Source of the DNA: Adiantum capillus-veneris
Taxonomy: Eukaryota; Streptophyta; Polypodiopsida; Polypodiales; Pteridaceae
Length of the DNA: 64,000 nucleotides
Assembly: GCA_014529385.2 (NCBI GenBank)
Contig: CM043969.1
Location: 71,088,176-71,152,175, forward strand
Direction: 5' to 3'
Shown here: positions 34,001-46,264 of the stretch, piece after piece
Numbering within the stretch: the first letter of the stretch is position 1
Layout of the letters: the number at the start of each line of letters is the position of its first letter
Made by a program: the position numbers and the translations under genes
Notes under the pieces: model-generated
Database searches by the model: none
Told to the model about the DNA's origin: nothing
The model's input: only the letters and a program-made list of their open reading frames with translations

Positions 34001-34933
34001 AGATGTGCTAATTTGAAAATACTAACTAGCACAAAAAGTGAGACATGTTAACATGCTTTCATCCTACCAGCAAAGGACACAAGGGGAAGCATTGAAAATG
34101 AAGTTTTTTTTGCCTTGCCTTGGATTCTCTAAGATACTCCTTTATCTTGTTCCTGAAGGCAAAGGTCCAAGTGCTAGGAATTTTAAATAATACATTGAAA
34201 AGGAAGTCTAGTATAGCAAGCTATGAAATGAAGGGACCTTTTGAGAAACTAAAAGCAAAAGAAAAAGATGTAGTAGTACTATAGGAAACAATAAAATACC
34301 AAATGTGGCTAACTATCTTTTTCTCTAAGGCCTTTTCAAGAATTACCTAGAGAATATATATTTGAAAGAAAATAAAAAAGCTACACGAGAAGGGGAGGAA
34401 AATCATCATAGTGTTCATGTACATAGAGTTTAGCTACATAGAGTTCAGATTCAAAATTGTGGCAATACATTATTTCATTCTTTGATCAATGATTTAATTG
34501 AGCACGCGCCATGTCAGAAGGATGCTTGATTGTTAGTGTTTAGGCCAACTAGCTACACACCCATCATGTTGATCATACTAACGTTATCTATTTGTTGGTT
34601 ATGTAAAACAATAATAGGGGTAGGGTGAAAGCATGTTTAGGTGGTACCAAAAAGGTGTGTCTTGGACACCCCTTTGGGAGGAGAGACAGGGGTGTGGGTT
34701 CAGGGATTTCAAATGTTATAAGTGAAAATATAAAGACCTTTTGGCAGAGGGAGGGAATAAAGTTCCTTTGAATTTTCAAAAGCATATAAAAGTAAAGATT
34801 AATATACAATTAAGAAAATTTGCATTCCCATTTAACTCTTTTGAACATCCTCTTGTCTCCAATCTATTTGGACTCTATGGCACTCTCTAAATGGGTCCCT
34901 CCATTCCAAGCACTATAATTGTGCATGCTCATG
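31077..34933. other. Intergenic region, nothing recognised
   Basis: Nearly 4 kb of AT-rich DNA on which I can place no gene, known repeat or transposon terminus. Open frames are short and without motifs. Confidence 0.4.
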
Positions 34934-35041
<108 letters not shown>

Positions 35042-35163
35042 TTACTTCTGGGCTCTCAACAATTTTTGTCTACCATCGTCCTCCCTTAGTGTCTACCTTT
35101 GAGCTTAGAGTTGTGCGTGTCTTTCGCCATCAAGGCTCAGAGTAATGTATTTCCCTCTTGTCC

Positions 35164-35167
<4 letters not shown>

Positions 35168-35207
<40 letters not shown>
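35168..35207. repeat. (CT)20 microsatellite at the G1 LTR edge
   Basis: The CT run abuts the first base that aligns with the 3' LTR of G1, and may have replaced the original TG terminus. Confidence 0.93.
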
Positions 35208-35210
<3 letters not shown>

Positions 35211-38200
35211 TTCACCTTTTTGAAACTAGAAAAATAAACCCTAATCTTTCATTGAGAGCACTGGGCATATAAACTCGTGCACCCTTATCCTGAACGTAGT
35301 TGAATTTGATATTTTTATCATCTTAAGCACAACTTTACTTCATCTAAAAAATTTCAAAATCAAATCCTGATCAAATTTGACCCTCAAATCTTTGTCAAAA
35401 GTTTTCATGATCACTTTAATTAAATTAAAAATATTAATATCTTTGACAATTATTAAATCGCATGAGCTTTTCACATTGCCTATTAGATATTTTATCACAT
35501 GGGCCAAATTTCTAGTTAAATCATTAAAGTGAACTAAAGTTAGCAGATTTGATAGTCAAGCTGGAAAAGTGCTAGGGAGGATCTTTTGGACCTACAAGGA
35601 GCTAAAATAGCAGTAGAGGGCGCTTCCTTGAGATGGAGGTTGTCCGAGGTTGCTAGATATAGCCGCACTTGCCAAAAAACAGTAAAATTCCTAGCCTCCA
35701 CATTTTCTCAAAGAGACTCAAAGACCTTGGTATTTTCTCTCTAGCTTAGAGAGAGTGCAAAACTATAAGTGATTAATCAAGGTAATTAAATATAATCTCA
35801 TTAGATTAGTCAAACATATTAATTTAGGTCTATTTTCATAACTGTATGATTAATTAGAAAAGATTAAGCATCCCTATATCGATGATTGACCTCTTTTATG
35901 TTGTTAAAGTATGGAATACTAAATCTTTGATTCTTAAAAATAATCTCATTATTTATTAACCTATATTAGGATTAAAATTGTCTAATTTTTATCTGAATCA
36001 AGGAGAAATATACCAAATCAATCTAGATAATTATATTTTGGAGCTTCTACACATTGCTAAAAAGCTATGAAAATTAAACCAGAATTCTATATCTAACTTT
36101 GATATTATTAAAATAAAAATTATCTATTTTTAGTCTATAATTAGTAGAAATTTAGAAATATATCTTTTAAAAACATGAGATAATTTCCAAAGATAGATCA
36201 TATTGTTAGAAATTGATAATAGATATCTCATAGTTAGTTAAATTTTTTTATAATTATCACTGCTTACATTCTTTGCTTTTAGCAAAAAATAAACTAAGAT
36301 AATTAGTAAATCAACATAGAAGTTAGTGAGATAATTTTTAGAGATAGAAATTTATTTGAAGCTTGTGATAAATATCTCATAACTATTTTATTAGTTTTTT
36401 AGTTATTACTTCTTAAAAGATTTAGTTTTAGTCAAAAATTAAGTAAGATAATTAGTAAATAGAAGCTAGAAATTAAACAAAAAATAAAGTGAGATAATTA
36501 CTAAGTTAACTTAAAAGTTGATGAAATATTTTTTACAATTATATTATATTATTAAAAGTCCATCATAAAATTTTTATAATTAGTTAATTAGATTTACTAA
36601 TTACCATTGTTTAAATTTTTAATTTTAGTAAAACTTAAGTAAGATAATAACTTAATTAGATTAAAAATTAATGAGATAGTTTTTAGAGATAAATTAAAAT
36701 GTTAAGAATTCATAAAAATTATATCATATTAAATTACATTAGTTTTGATAATTATCATTGCTTTTTTTTAAATTTTAGTATAAAACTAAGTGAGATAATT
36801 AGTAAAGTAGCTTAAAAGTCAATGAGATAATTCTCAAAGATAACTTATATTGTAAAAAGCTTGTGATAAATATATCTTAATTAGTTAACTAGAAAAAAAA
36901 TTAAATGAGATAATTATTAAGCTAAGTTGATGAAATAATTTTCACAAATATATCACATTGTTGAAAATCTATGATAGTTATTTATTAACTATTTAATTAT
37001 ATTTCTAATTACTATGGCCTAAAAATTTATTGTTAGTCAAAAATTAGAGGGAGATATTGACTAATCAACTTAGAAATATACAAGATAATTCTCATAGTTA
37101 GAGTACATTGTTAAAAAAGTGAAATAAATTCATCAAATATTTATATTTAAGTACAAAATGATCTATTTTTTATAAGTAAAAGAAAAAAAAATCTCAAAAA
37201 AGTATAGATAATACCTAGAGCTTAAAGACACCATGAGAAAGCTAGGATAAAAATATGTTGCTTGGATATTTTGTATAGAAATTTTCATGCCAACAAGTTT
37301 TTTTTTAAAATTATAAATTAAAGAGAAAACATAGTAGATTAGTTTTTGAGATTATGTGTGAATCCATATAGCTAATTCAAGGTATCGAGAACCCATGATA
37401 ATGATATCACATAAAAAGAAAACCATCGATAATTCTCTAATTTATTAAAAGGTTTAGAATTTGGAAAAATTGAAATTAAATTAATTGATAAAAATACATT
37501 GTGAAAATCCTTAGGATAAGTTTTGAGTTTTGATACTTTACCTAATGGTCAAGCATCCTTTTATAAGTATAAGATTATGGGCTCCAAAAGAACTCATGTA
37601 AATCAGCACAATCAGAGAATGATATCAACAAAAGAGGACCAAAGCCACTCACGACCATGAGACATGTCCAAGTAGCATGCTGACAGATGAGAGTATTTGT
37701 ATCCTCAAGCAAAAACAAACCCCAGACCAAACCCAGGTGGGTCCTTGGTTATGAATTAAGTTTACAAGTAGCATAGATCCTTTCAAATTTATACCATTGC
37801 ATCCATTAAGGAATATTTAGGTACTTGGGAAATATTAAACTCGCTAAACATGAAAGGGTATCTTCCAAGAAACACCGTGCATTTTTTTATAAACTAAAAA
37901 AGAAATGTTTTGATTATTCTGGTGGAACTAGGAAAGATCTGACTGATCATCCTTAGATAGCTTGTCTCAAGATGCCTTTGATTCCTTGGTATATCTTGAT
38001 GAATAAGGATCTATAAGGCCACTTTTAAGTTGGCCAGCCCCGTGAATGATGAGTCTCTACTTCGTTCATGTCTTGATGTTTCTACATAAGTTAGGATACC
38101 TTTTTCTTATACTAGGGGAGCCGCCTGATTGTATGGGCAACTTGTTTGGCGTATGGACACCCTAAACTTTTTGGTGATATTTTTTCACCCGAATTATGAA

Positions 38201-38833
38201 TTATGATCTTGAGATAAGAAGAGTATTGGTCATGGTTAATGTCAATGTTTTGGTTAACAATACCTTGTTTTAAGTTTAAAGATGTTGTTTGATAAGAAAT
38301 ATTTTTAATGTTGTTTTCAATACTTGTTTTAAGGAATCATTGTTACTAAAAATTAAAAGAAATCATTAAGTGTTCAAAGAATGTTATAGTAATTAGAAAA
38401 TTATGAAGCATATGAGTGCGGGGTGGTAAGTGGGGATCATCTAAGGTTGTTGATCATGGACGATGCACCTGATTAATTGGATAACTATCCATCCCTACAA
38501 AGTAACGTCTATTGAAATTCTTTAGTGAAAGGGGAGTCCACTAGCGGCTGTACCCTCGCTTACGTAGAGGGGAAAAAGTGTTGAAAGAGGATTCCTTAGT
38601 CCATGGATACAAATTATAAGACCAAAGAAGTTCTAGTTCTTTTGGATTTTGTCCGATTTTCGCGTGTGAGACAGGCTAGATCATTTTTTGGGGCTATAGT
38701 CCCAAGCCAATGGCCAATGGTAAGGGCCTATTTCTTGGATTTATCTTGCTTAGAGACTCTAATGTTTATTAGTTCTAGAGACACGTCAAGGACCCCATCA
38801 CAACTTTAAAGTCTGTGGCTTGAGGACCTCTAA
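35208..38833 (+). repeat. G1 5' LTR, 3.6 kb, probably with extra DNA
   Basis: The left 420 bp align with the 3' LTR, and the right edge (GAGGACCTCTAAC) resembles its end (GGGGACCTCACA). About 3 kb in between have no counterpart in the 549-bp 3' LTR. Either this LTR received an insertion or the other lost most of its length. Confidence 0.6.
36130..37120. repeat. AT-rich degenerate tandem array, about 150-bp unit
   Basis: The landmark AAGTGAGATAATTAGTAAA and variants recurs near 36291, 36444, 36484, 36630, 36788, 36902 and 37047. Most spacings are 114-158 bp, with one of 40. Each unit also has a TGATAAATATCTCATAATTAG-like part. The units are much diverged, so the array is old. Confidence 0.65.
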
Positions 38834-38846
38834 CTTGGTATCAAAG
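38834..38846 (+). other. G1 primer binding site
   Basis: TTGGTATCAAAGC differs by one base from the initiator-Met primer TGGTATCAGAGC. Confidence 0.75.
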
Positions 38847-39408
38847 CATGTGTTAATCGAGATCTTGAACCTAAGAAACATTTAAGATATAAGGTTAAAA
38901 TAAGTTGTTTAGAAAATTTCAAATTTGATATATATTAAAAAGAAAAAGAAAAATAAAGAGAGAGAATTTTACTTTCAATGCGAGAAGACTTTCATAAGGC
39001 CTATCCGAGGTTCATGGTTTTCAACATTATGTTCATGAGGGCATGCTATCTCGACGCAATTCAATGTAAAAAAGTGTGATGGAATTGTTATACAAGAGGT
39101 TTTCTCCTCCACTTGGAGGATCAGTTGGTCATTTCTAGTGGAATCTTCTAGTATAGGATTTTTGTTACCCTTGTACATATTAGGATCTTCATGGATTGTA
39201 TCGGCCTTTGTACGTACTATGGTTTTCATGGGTATGCTATAAGCTGTTTTTTTTACAGGCTTGGTCATTGTCTTCATGTAGTGTGTAATTTCTTTAGTAA
39301 GAAATAAGTTTGAAAGCATGAACAAGGTAGGTCTTCATTTAGTACTAAACCTTGCTATTCAATCCCCATGTTAATACTCACATAAATATTCTTTACACAA
39401 TTATGCAA

Positions 39409-40030
39409 GAGAAGAAACTATTACTAAAGCAAGTCCAACTTCCCACTTTCAAGGGAGAAGGATCCAACCTTGAACATGATGCCGATGCCTCGCACTATGG
39501 ACAATTAATTTTTGGAAATGGAAACTGCTTATTTAAGAGAATCAAGCTATGATAGGTATGCTCTCAATAGAGATACTAAATATTGGTGGAAACAAAATTG
39601 TAGGGACAATCCCACCAATAGTCCCATCTTGGGAGAAGATGAAGTAGATAGTTAAAGAATGCTACCTCCCTCATGTACATCAGGGTATTAAGATGAATGA
39701 GTTTTTTGGTCTATGCCAACTAGGGCTTTTATTGGAGGATTACTACACCAAGTATGTGTATCTATGATGATATGCTCCTTAAATGACACTGCAGCAACAA
39801 ACTAGTCATTTTTGTCAAGACCTTAACAAACAATCCTTCAAAATTCTTAAGGAAGCTACAATTAAGTTAGTATCCAATCAAGTAATCAAGGGTAGATCTA
39901 GCAAAATAAGAAAGGGGTTCTCTCTGAATTCTAAGTCTCAAGAAAGTAGAATTCAAACTCAAAGGAACTCCCACCTTGTCCTTCATCGCACCTTGTTATT
40001 AGAAATCTATGATGGCATCTCAGGAATGAA
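39409..40030 (+). pseudogene. G1 gag fragments
   Basis: KQVQLPTFKGEGSN (from about 39430) is a usual gag start. YWWKQNCRDN follows near 39575, and then, in another frame, IVKECYLPHVHQGIKMNEFF and LLEDYYTKYVYL, matching the G2 and G3 gag sequences on the minus strand. Several frame changes and stops. Confidence 0.75.
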
Positions 40031-40719
40031 CTAGTCATCCAAAATTTAACTTGCATTTCTTGTGAACAAGATAGCCTTCCTTAAAAGAAAAGTACCTATA
40101 TAAGAAAATACTGATGTAAGAAATTAATTGAAAGTGGAAAACACTTGGTACAATACCTCTTAAAACCCTTTATATTTTTTAGTCAACCACGTTAGGACAT
40201 ATAGGAGGTAACTCTGTTGTAGTGATGGTAGCTTGTACCGAACGCAAATTTCTTAGAATGGTAAGAACATGACAGGTGTATTCAGGTTGACAAAGCTGGT
40301 ATGTATAATACTTGAAAATGAAAATTGTTCCAAATGGTCCGTTAGACCAAGCATGTTCATGTTGACAAGTTGGATATATGGATATGGATCTTTTTGCGAA
40401 AGGGATTTGACCTGGTTTTTGAGTTGATACACTTGATTTGAAAACTATTTTAAGATGGGCTCAACACCAAGAGTTTCTTGGATAAATTGGGTAGCAAAAG
40501 TTAGTAATTCCAAAGCAAGGAATGGTGGAATCTCAAACCAGACGGTATTCTTGAAGAAAGATAAAGAACTATTAGAAATAAAGTAATCAAAGAGCATCCA
40601 GTCATATAAAAAGATGATCCCACTAAAGATGCTACATAGGAAGCTAAAGTATTTTATTGTAAAGAATGCCCTAACTTTGGTTGAGATGAGGATATCTCAA
40701 ATTCTTAAATTGGGGTGAT

Positions 40720-41268
40720 TGTAAGGTTTCCACCTTTCCAACTATGAAAATGAACCCTAATCTTTAAGTGAGAGTAATGGACATACAAACTAGTATACCC
40801 TTAACCCAAGCATAGTTGAATTTGGTATTTTTAGAATCTTAAGCACAACTTTTCTTTTGCCAAAATTTTTCAGATTCAAATTCAGTTTAAAACTAACCTT
40901 TCAATCTTGCCGAAAGTTTTCACAATCACTTTAATTAAATAAAAACATCAAAAACCTTTGACAATATTTAAATTACATGGGCTTTTCACATGGCCTACTA
41001 TATATTTTATCACATGGGACAAATATTTTTAGTTAAATCATTAAAATGAACTTAAGGTAGTAAATTTGACAATCAAACTAGACAGATGCTAGGTTGGATA
41101 TTTTGGACCTGCTAGAGGCTAAAATAGTAGTAAAGGGTTCTATTTTCATATTTTGGATCTGCCAGAGGCTAAAATAGTAGTAAAGGGTGCTAAAAAATCA
41201 TTGTGGCTTCATGATATATAGGGCTATCTATCAAGTCGCCCCAATCTTCCTGGTTTGGGGACCTCACA
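40720..41268 (+). repeat. G1 3' LTR, 549 bp
   Basis: It starts TGTAAGGT after a purine-rich TTGGGGTGA and ends GGGGACCTCACA. It contains an internal 50-bp duplication (ATTTTGGAYCTGC...AAAGGGT at 41099-41148 and 41149-41198). Confidence 0.75.
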
Positions 41269-41464
41269 TTTAGCTAAAGAAAATCGTCTTCAACTTTAGC
41301 TAGCTAGTTCAATTTTCCCATTAGCTAGTTCTATTGTCATGGGTTAAGCTTGTTTTTTATTCAACTTCAACTTTCACAAGCATTGTGGGGATAGAAAACA
41401 ATGAGTACTACCACAATCAATGATGAGGTTAAAAGGTTTACCTTGATGGGTGGATGGTGTTTGT
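41269..41464 (-). pseudogene. G2 protease start
   Basis: The minus strand reads GKPFNLIIDCGSTHCFLSPQ, the gypsy protease active-site region. The triad is D-C-G where D-S/T-G is usual. A stop follows after CL. Confidence 0.75.
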
Positions 41465-41546
41465 GTTAGGAAATAAGACGTAGCTAAATAGATAATTGAG
41501 TAGATTACTTATGGAGAGAGACAGATTTATATACACGAGATTATAG

Positions 41547-41595
<49 letters not shown>

Positions 41596-42249
41596 CACGA
41601 TATACGTGGTTCACCCAATGTGGGCTACGTCCACGGGAAAGCAGCCACTCAATGGCTTTAGTACTTCAAAACAAGAAGTAGTTTACAAAGGGATTATACC
41701 CTTAATGGAGCTCCCACCTTGCTTCACTCTCACCACCTCACACTCACCTTGTTGCATCAACTTCACACTATGAAATGTGTGTAGAAATGGCCTCCTTTTA
41801 TAGGCCAAAAGGGCTGCCCTCTCTTATTAGAGACAGCCATGTGTAGCCGCCCTTGTGCGAATAAGTCCAAATCGGACCCTCCAATCCGCCCATGTGTGGC
41901 CGCCCTTGAGAAGACAAGTCCGCTTTTCAATTCGACCACCGGCCACCGGCCATTGACATCCGACCACCGGCCATCGGCCATTGACTACCGGCCACCGGCC
42001 AACCGACCGGTTGTTTTCCGACCACTTTTCGGCCACCGTCCGGCCATAATATTCCGGCGAAAAAAAAAGACTCGCGGGCCTCCGCCCCCGAGGCCTCTAA
42101 AGTTGCCCCTGATTCTTGTCCGTCAAAATTTTGGTTTCCGGTTAGTGACTTTCCTTCACGCACGATGGATTCTCCTCATAATGGGGCCTTACAAATGTGC
42201 GCTTTTACCACAGAAAATTACAAGGGTAAATCAAGCTCCATACTTAACA
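41465..42249 (-). repeat. Copia 3' LTR
   Basis: On the minus strand it starts TGTTAAGTATGG and ends TTTCCTAACA. It contains a (GA)n run of about 40 bp (41550-41591), short in the other LTR, and a tandem CCACCGGCCATTGAC-type repeat (about 41935-42010). Confidence 0.93.
41550..41591. repeat. (GA)21 microsatellite inside the copia 3' LTR
   Basis: About 21 GA units here, against about six at the matching place in the 5' LTR (46353-46365). LTRs are normally identical at insertion, so the difference arose afterwards. Confidence 0.93.
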
Positions 42250-42263
42250 ATCTCCCACTTGGA
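42250..42263 (-). other. Copia polypurine tract
   Basis: The minus strand reads CCAAGTGGGAGATT directly before the 3' LTR start, the standard plant copia tract. Confidence 0.85.
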
Positions 42264-42309
42264 GACTGATTTCCAAACCAAACCTGTGAGTGCTTTCCAT
42301 TCTGGCTTC

Positions 42310-45300
42310 TTATCCTTGAATGCCAATTGAAGATGAGCAAAAGCTCAACTTCTCCTTGTTGACCACCTTTGTAAACATGTCTGCAGGATTTTCACTTGTA
42401 TGCACCTTTCCTAGCTTTAGTTGTCCCTCTTCCAAAAGAGTGCGTATGAAGTGATATCTCACCTCAATGTGCTTTGTCCTTGAATGAAAGGCTGAGTTCT
42501 TCGCAAGATGGATAGCGCTTTGGCTATCAATGTACAAGACACAATTGTCTTGTTTGAATCCAAGCTCTTCTAAGAATCTGTGAAGCCACAGAATTTCTTT
42601 GCTTGTCTCCGTCATTGCTACATACTCTGCTTCCGTGGTAGAAAGTGAAACCACTTTCTGCAGCTTTGAAGCCCAGCTTACTGCTGTGCCTCCAACCGTG
42701 AACACATAGCCAGTAGTGCTCCTTCAAGTATCTTTGTCACCTGCCATATCTGCATCAGCATACCCTTCTAGAAAAATATCAGTTCCTCCAAAATACAAAG
42801 CATTTGTTGTTGTCCCTTTTAGATACCTAAGTATCCACTTCACAGCTTGCCAATGATCTTTACCTGGGTTGTCCATGAACCTACTCACAACTTCCACTGC
42901 ATGTGCAATGTCTGGCCTTGTCAAGACCATAGCATACATTAGAGAACCTACCGCTGCAGCATATGGAACTTTAGACATATAGGCTATCTCCTCTTGTGTC
43001 TTTGGACACATATCCTTCGTTAGTTTAAAATGACCAGCCAAAGGTGTAGAAACTGGTTTTGCATTTTGCATTGCAAACCTTTCTAGTACCTTCTTGATGT
43101 AATCTTCTTGAGATAGCTTTATTGTCTTCTTCGTCCTGTCCCTTGATATTTTTATACCAAGTATCCTCTTTGCAGCACCTAAATCTTTCATTGAAAAAGA
43201 TTTGGTTAGCTCCTCTTTTAGGTCTTTCATGTCTTGCATGTTAGCACTTGCAATCAACATGTCATCAACATGCAACATTAGGATGATGAATTTCCCATCT
43301 CCCAAATTCTCCGTGTAGACGCAGTGATCCGAGTTGCATCTTGTGAATCCATGATCCAACATCCATCGATCAAACTTCAAGTACCATTGTCTTGATGCTT
43401 GCTTTAAACCATACAAGCTCTTCTTTAATATGCAAACCATTTTCTCCTTACCTTTTACTTCATACCCCTTTGGTTAAAGCATGTAGATTTCCTCCTCTAA
43501 GTCACCGTGAGGGAATGCCGTATTTACATCCATTTGCTCGAGATTTAGATCATGAGCAGCCACAAGGCTTAAGACAAGCCTAATTGAGTTCATTTTTACA
43601 ACAGGAGAGAATATTTCATTAAAGTCAATACCTTTCTTTTGAGAAAAACCTTTTACCACAAGCCTAGACTTGTACCTTTTCTTCCCACCTTCTTCTTCCT
43701 TTAGCTTGTACACCCATTTGTTTTGAAGTGCCCGCTTACCTTTAGGCAACTCAACCAACTCCCATGTTTGGTTGCGATGTAGTGAGTCCATCTCCACTTG
43801 CATGCTCTTCGTCCATTCTTCTTTGGATTCATGTTGCATAGCTTCTTCATATGATTCCGGTTCTCCAGAATCTAAGATCAAGAGATGGTTGAAGGAAGGA
43901 ACAAACCTTTCTGGAGGTCTACTTGCTCTTGTAGATCTTCGGGGAATAGGTTGTGGCTCCTCATTTGGTTGACGTTGTTTCACATTGTCACCGTTTGCAG
44001 TCCTTGAGTCTTCACCGTCCTCAAGCTCCATGTACTCATCACCTGTTTCTTTTGTTTGTTTTCTTTCCAAGTAATCTTTGTACATATATTGTTCGTTAAA
44101 AATTACATCCCTACTCCTTAAGATTTTATCATCTTCAGGATTCCATAGGCGATACCCAAAGTCTCCTTCTCCATGGCCAATGAAGAAACACTTTTTGGAC
44201 TTTGCATCTAACTTTGATCTTAGGCTTCTATCTATGTGCATGAAAGCCTCACACCCAAACACTTTGAGAAATGCATAATTCACCGGTTTACCTGTCCATG
44301 CCTCTTCTGGAACTCCCCCATCCAATGCCGTTGAGGGTGACCGATTGATTAAGTACACAGACGTACTTACAGCTTCCGCCCAAATCTCAAGCGGTAGGCC
44401 TGCATGTAGCTGCATGCTTCGTGCTCGTTCCATGATTGTCCTGTTCATCCTTTCCGAAATCCCATTTTGTTAAGGTGTCCTTGGGGTTGTCCTTTGCCTC
44501 CGAATGCCATTGCTAGCACAAAATCTTTCAAAAGCTTGGCTGCAATATTCGCCTCCATTGTCTGATATGAGGCATTTAACCTTGGTACCTGTTTCATTCT
44601 CCACAAAGGCTTTCCACCTTTGAAATATGGAAAATACATCGGATTTATTCTTCATGACATAAACCCATGTTTTTCTAGTCGCATAGTCTATGAATGTTAC
44701 ATAGTACAATGAGCCACCAAGTGATGGTGTACCTGCAGGACCCCAAACATCAGAATGAACCAACTCAAGTTTTTTATTTTTTCTTTCATTTCCTGATTTT
44801 TGAAATTTTACCCTCTTTTGTTTACCATAAACACAATCTTCACAGAACCCTAAGTCCACTTCTTTCAAACCTGGTAGAAGCTTCTTTGTTTGAAGGATTT
44901 GCATTCCTTTGGCACTCATATACCCAAGTCGGTAGTGTCACACTGCACTGTCAACTTCTGTAGTTGTTGCACAAGCTGAAGGTTGCGTGCTAACAGCACA
45001 CAAGTAAAGTGTACTGACTTTTTCACCCTTGGCAACCACCAAAGATCCCTTTGAGATCTTCCACCGTTTGTTTCCGAATGCAATGTTGTGACCTTCATCG
45101 TCCAATTGTCCTGTAGAGATCAAATTTTTGCGAAGAGAAGGAACATGCCTAACATCTTTCAGCTTCCATTCATTTCTGTTAGCAGTTTTGACAGAAACTG
45201 TACCTTTGCCGACAATCTCACAAGCTTCATCATCTCCCAAGTATACATACCCAAAATTACCTTTGGTGTAGTCTTGGAAATGTTGCTTGTGTGGTGTTGC

Positions 45301-46191
45301 ATGGAATGAAGCCCCGGAATCTACTATCCAGGAATTAGACACATTGTCTAATGAGAGAATTAGAGCATCTTGCTCTACTTTACCTGCCACATTGGCCTCC
45401 GATGTTGTCTTGTTGTCTTGAGACTCTGTCTCCTTCTTCTTCTTGGACCAGCAATCCTTCTTGACGTGGCCCTTCTTGCTGCAGTTCCAACATTCAAGAA
45501 CTGACTTTGTGCATGACTTGCTCCGCCTTGAGCGATCACGACCCTTTTGGTTTTTGAACCTCTCCTTAGGCCTTTCTCTTGTTTCCACTGATAGTGCAGC
45601 ACTTGATGATTCTCCTGTGCTTCTCCTTCACATTTCCTCGCTTAGGAGAACACCCACAACATCATCAAACTTAAGAGTATTTGTGCCAGAGATAGAATTA
45701 CTTACAGCCATCACAAGGCTGTCCCAACTATCCGGTAGAGATGATAGTATAAGGAGAGCTCGCACTTCGTAATCGAAATTGATTTTCACCGATCGAAGTT
45801 GACTTATGTTTGTGTTAAAGTCATTTAGGTGTTCTGCAACTGAACCATTCTCTGCCATCTTTAGATTGAACAAGCGCTTCATAAGAAATACCTTATTGGA
45901 TACCGATGGTTTCTCGTAAAAGTCGTCAAGTGACTTCATCAAGTCCTCCGTGGTCTTCATCTCCGAAACATTGAAGGCCACCGTTGACGCCAAGCTTAAC
46001 CGGATTGTTCCCAGTGCCTTTCGATCAAGGACAATCCATGCTTCATCTGCCATTGTTGCGGGCTTCTTCGCAAGACCGCCTAGTGGCAAATAGAGGTCCT
46101 TCTGCTAGAGATAGTCTTCAATCTGCATCTTCCAATGTTGGTAGTTTTTGCCGTTGAACTTCTCAATCTTGAGCTTCCCTTTCTCCGCCAT
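42310..46191 (-). pseudogene. Copia gag-pol polyprotein, one frame with six premature stops
   Basis: ATG at 46191 (minus) opens MAEKGKLKIEKFNGKNYQ. All downstream pieces stay in the same frame for 1294 codons to TGA at 42310. Premature stops lie at 46105, 45628, 44938, 44470, 43474 and 42724. Domains: gag; zinc knuckle CWNCSKKGHVKKDC (about 45492-45451); protease WIVDSGASFHAT (about 45330-45295); integrase with CEDCVYGK, HSDVWGP, SDNGGEY and QNGISERMN; reverse transcriptase with WVYKLK, YGLKQASRQWY and HVDD (about 43272) where YVDD is usual; RNase H with STTEAEYVA and [11 protein letters not shown]. The integrase zinc motif reads HYRLGY where the second residue is normally His. At least five of the six stops are explained by one C-to-T or G-to-A change. 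No frameshift was found. Confidence 0.95.
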
Positions 46192-46250
46192 AACTCCCAC
46201 TCAATTCAAGGAATCCTTTCCTTGAGATAATTTAGCTACGAGCAAACCTT

Positions 46251-46262
46251 GCTCTGATACCA
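46251..46262 (-). other. Copia primer binding site (initiator-Met tRNA)
   Basis: GCTCTGATACCA on the plus strand is the exact complement of TGGTATCAGAGC, two bases inside the 5' LTR. Confidence 0.93.
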
Positions 46263-46264
46263 GT

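Larger units (their letters stand above)
35208..41268 (+). mobile_element. Gypsy-type LTR element G1, strongly decayed
   Basis: About 420 bp at 35208-35625 align with 40726-41140 in the same orientation. A primer-site-like TTGGTATCAAAGC lies at 38834-38846, with gag remnants after it (39409-40030). TGTAAGGT (40720) and ACCTCACA (41261-41268) are inverse LTR ends. No protease, reverse transcriptase or integrase was recognised, so the internal region is heavily deleted or decayed. Confidence 0.72.

Noticed and set aside
41839-42330. 163-codon frame in the copia LTR
   Set aside because: It lies in the LTR and is rich in Pro/Arg from the CCACCGGCC repeat; the matching frame in the other LTR is broken.
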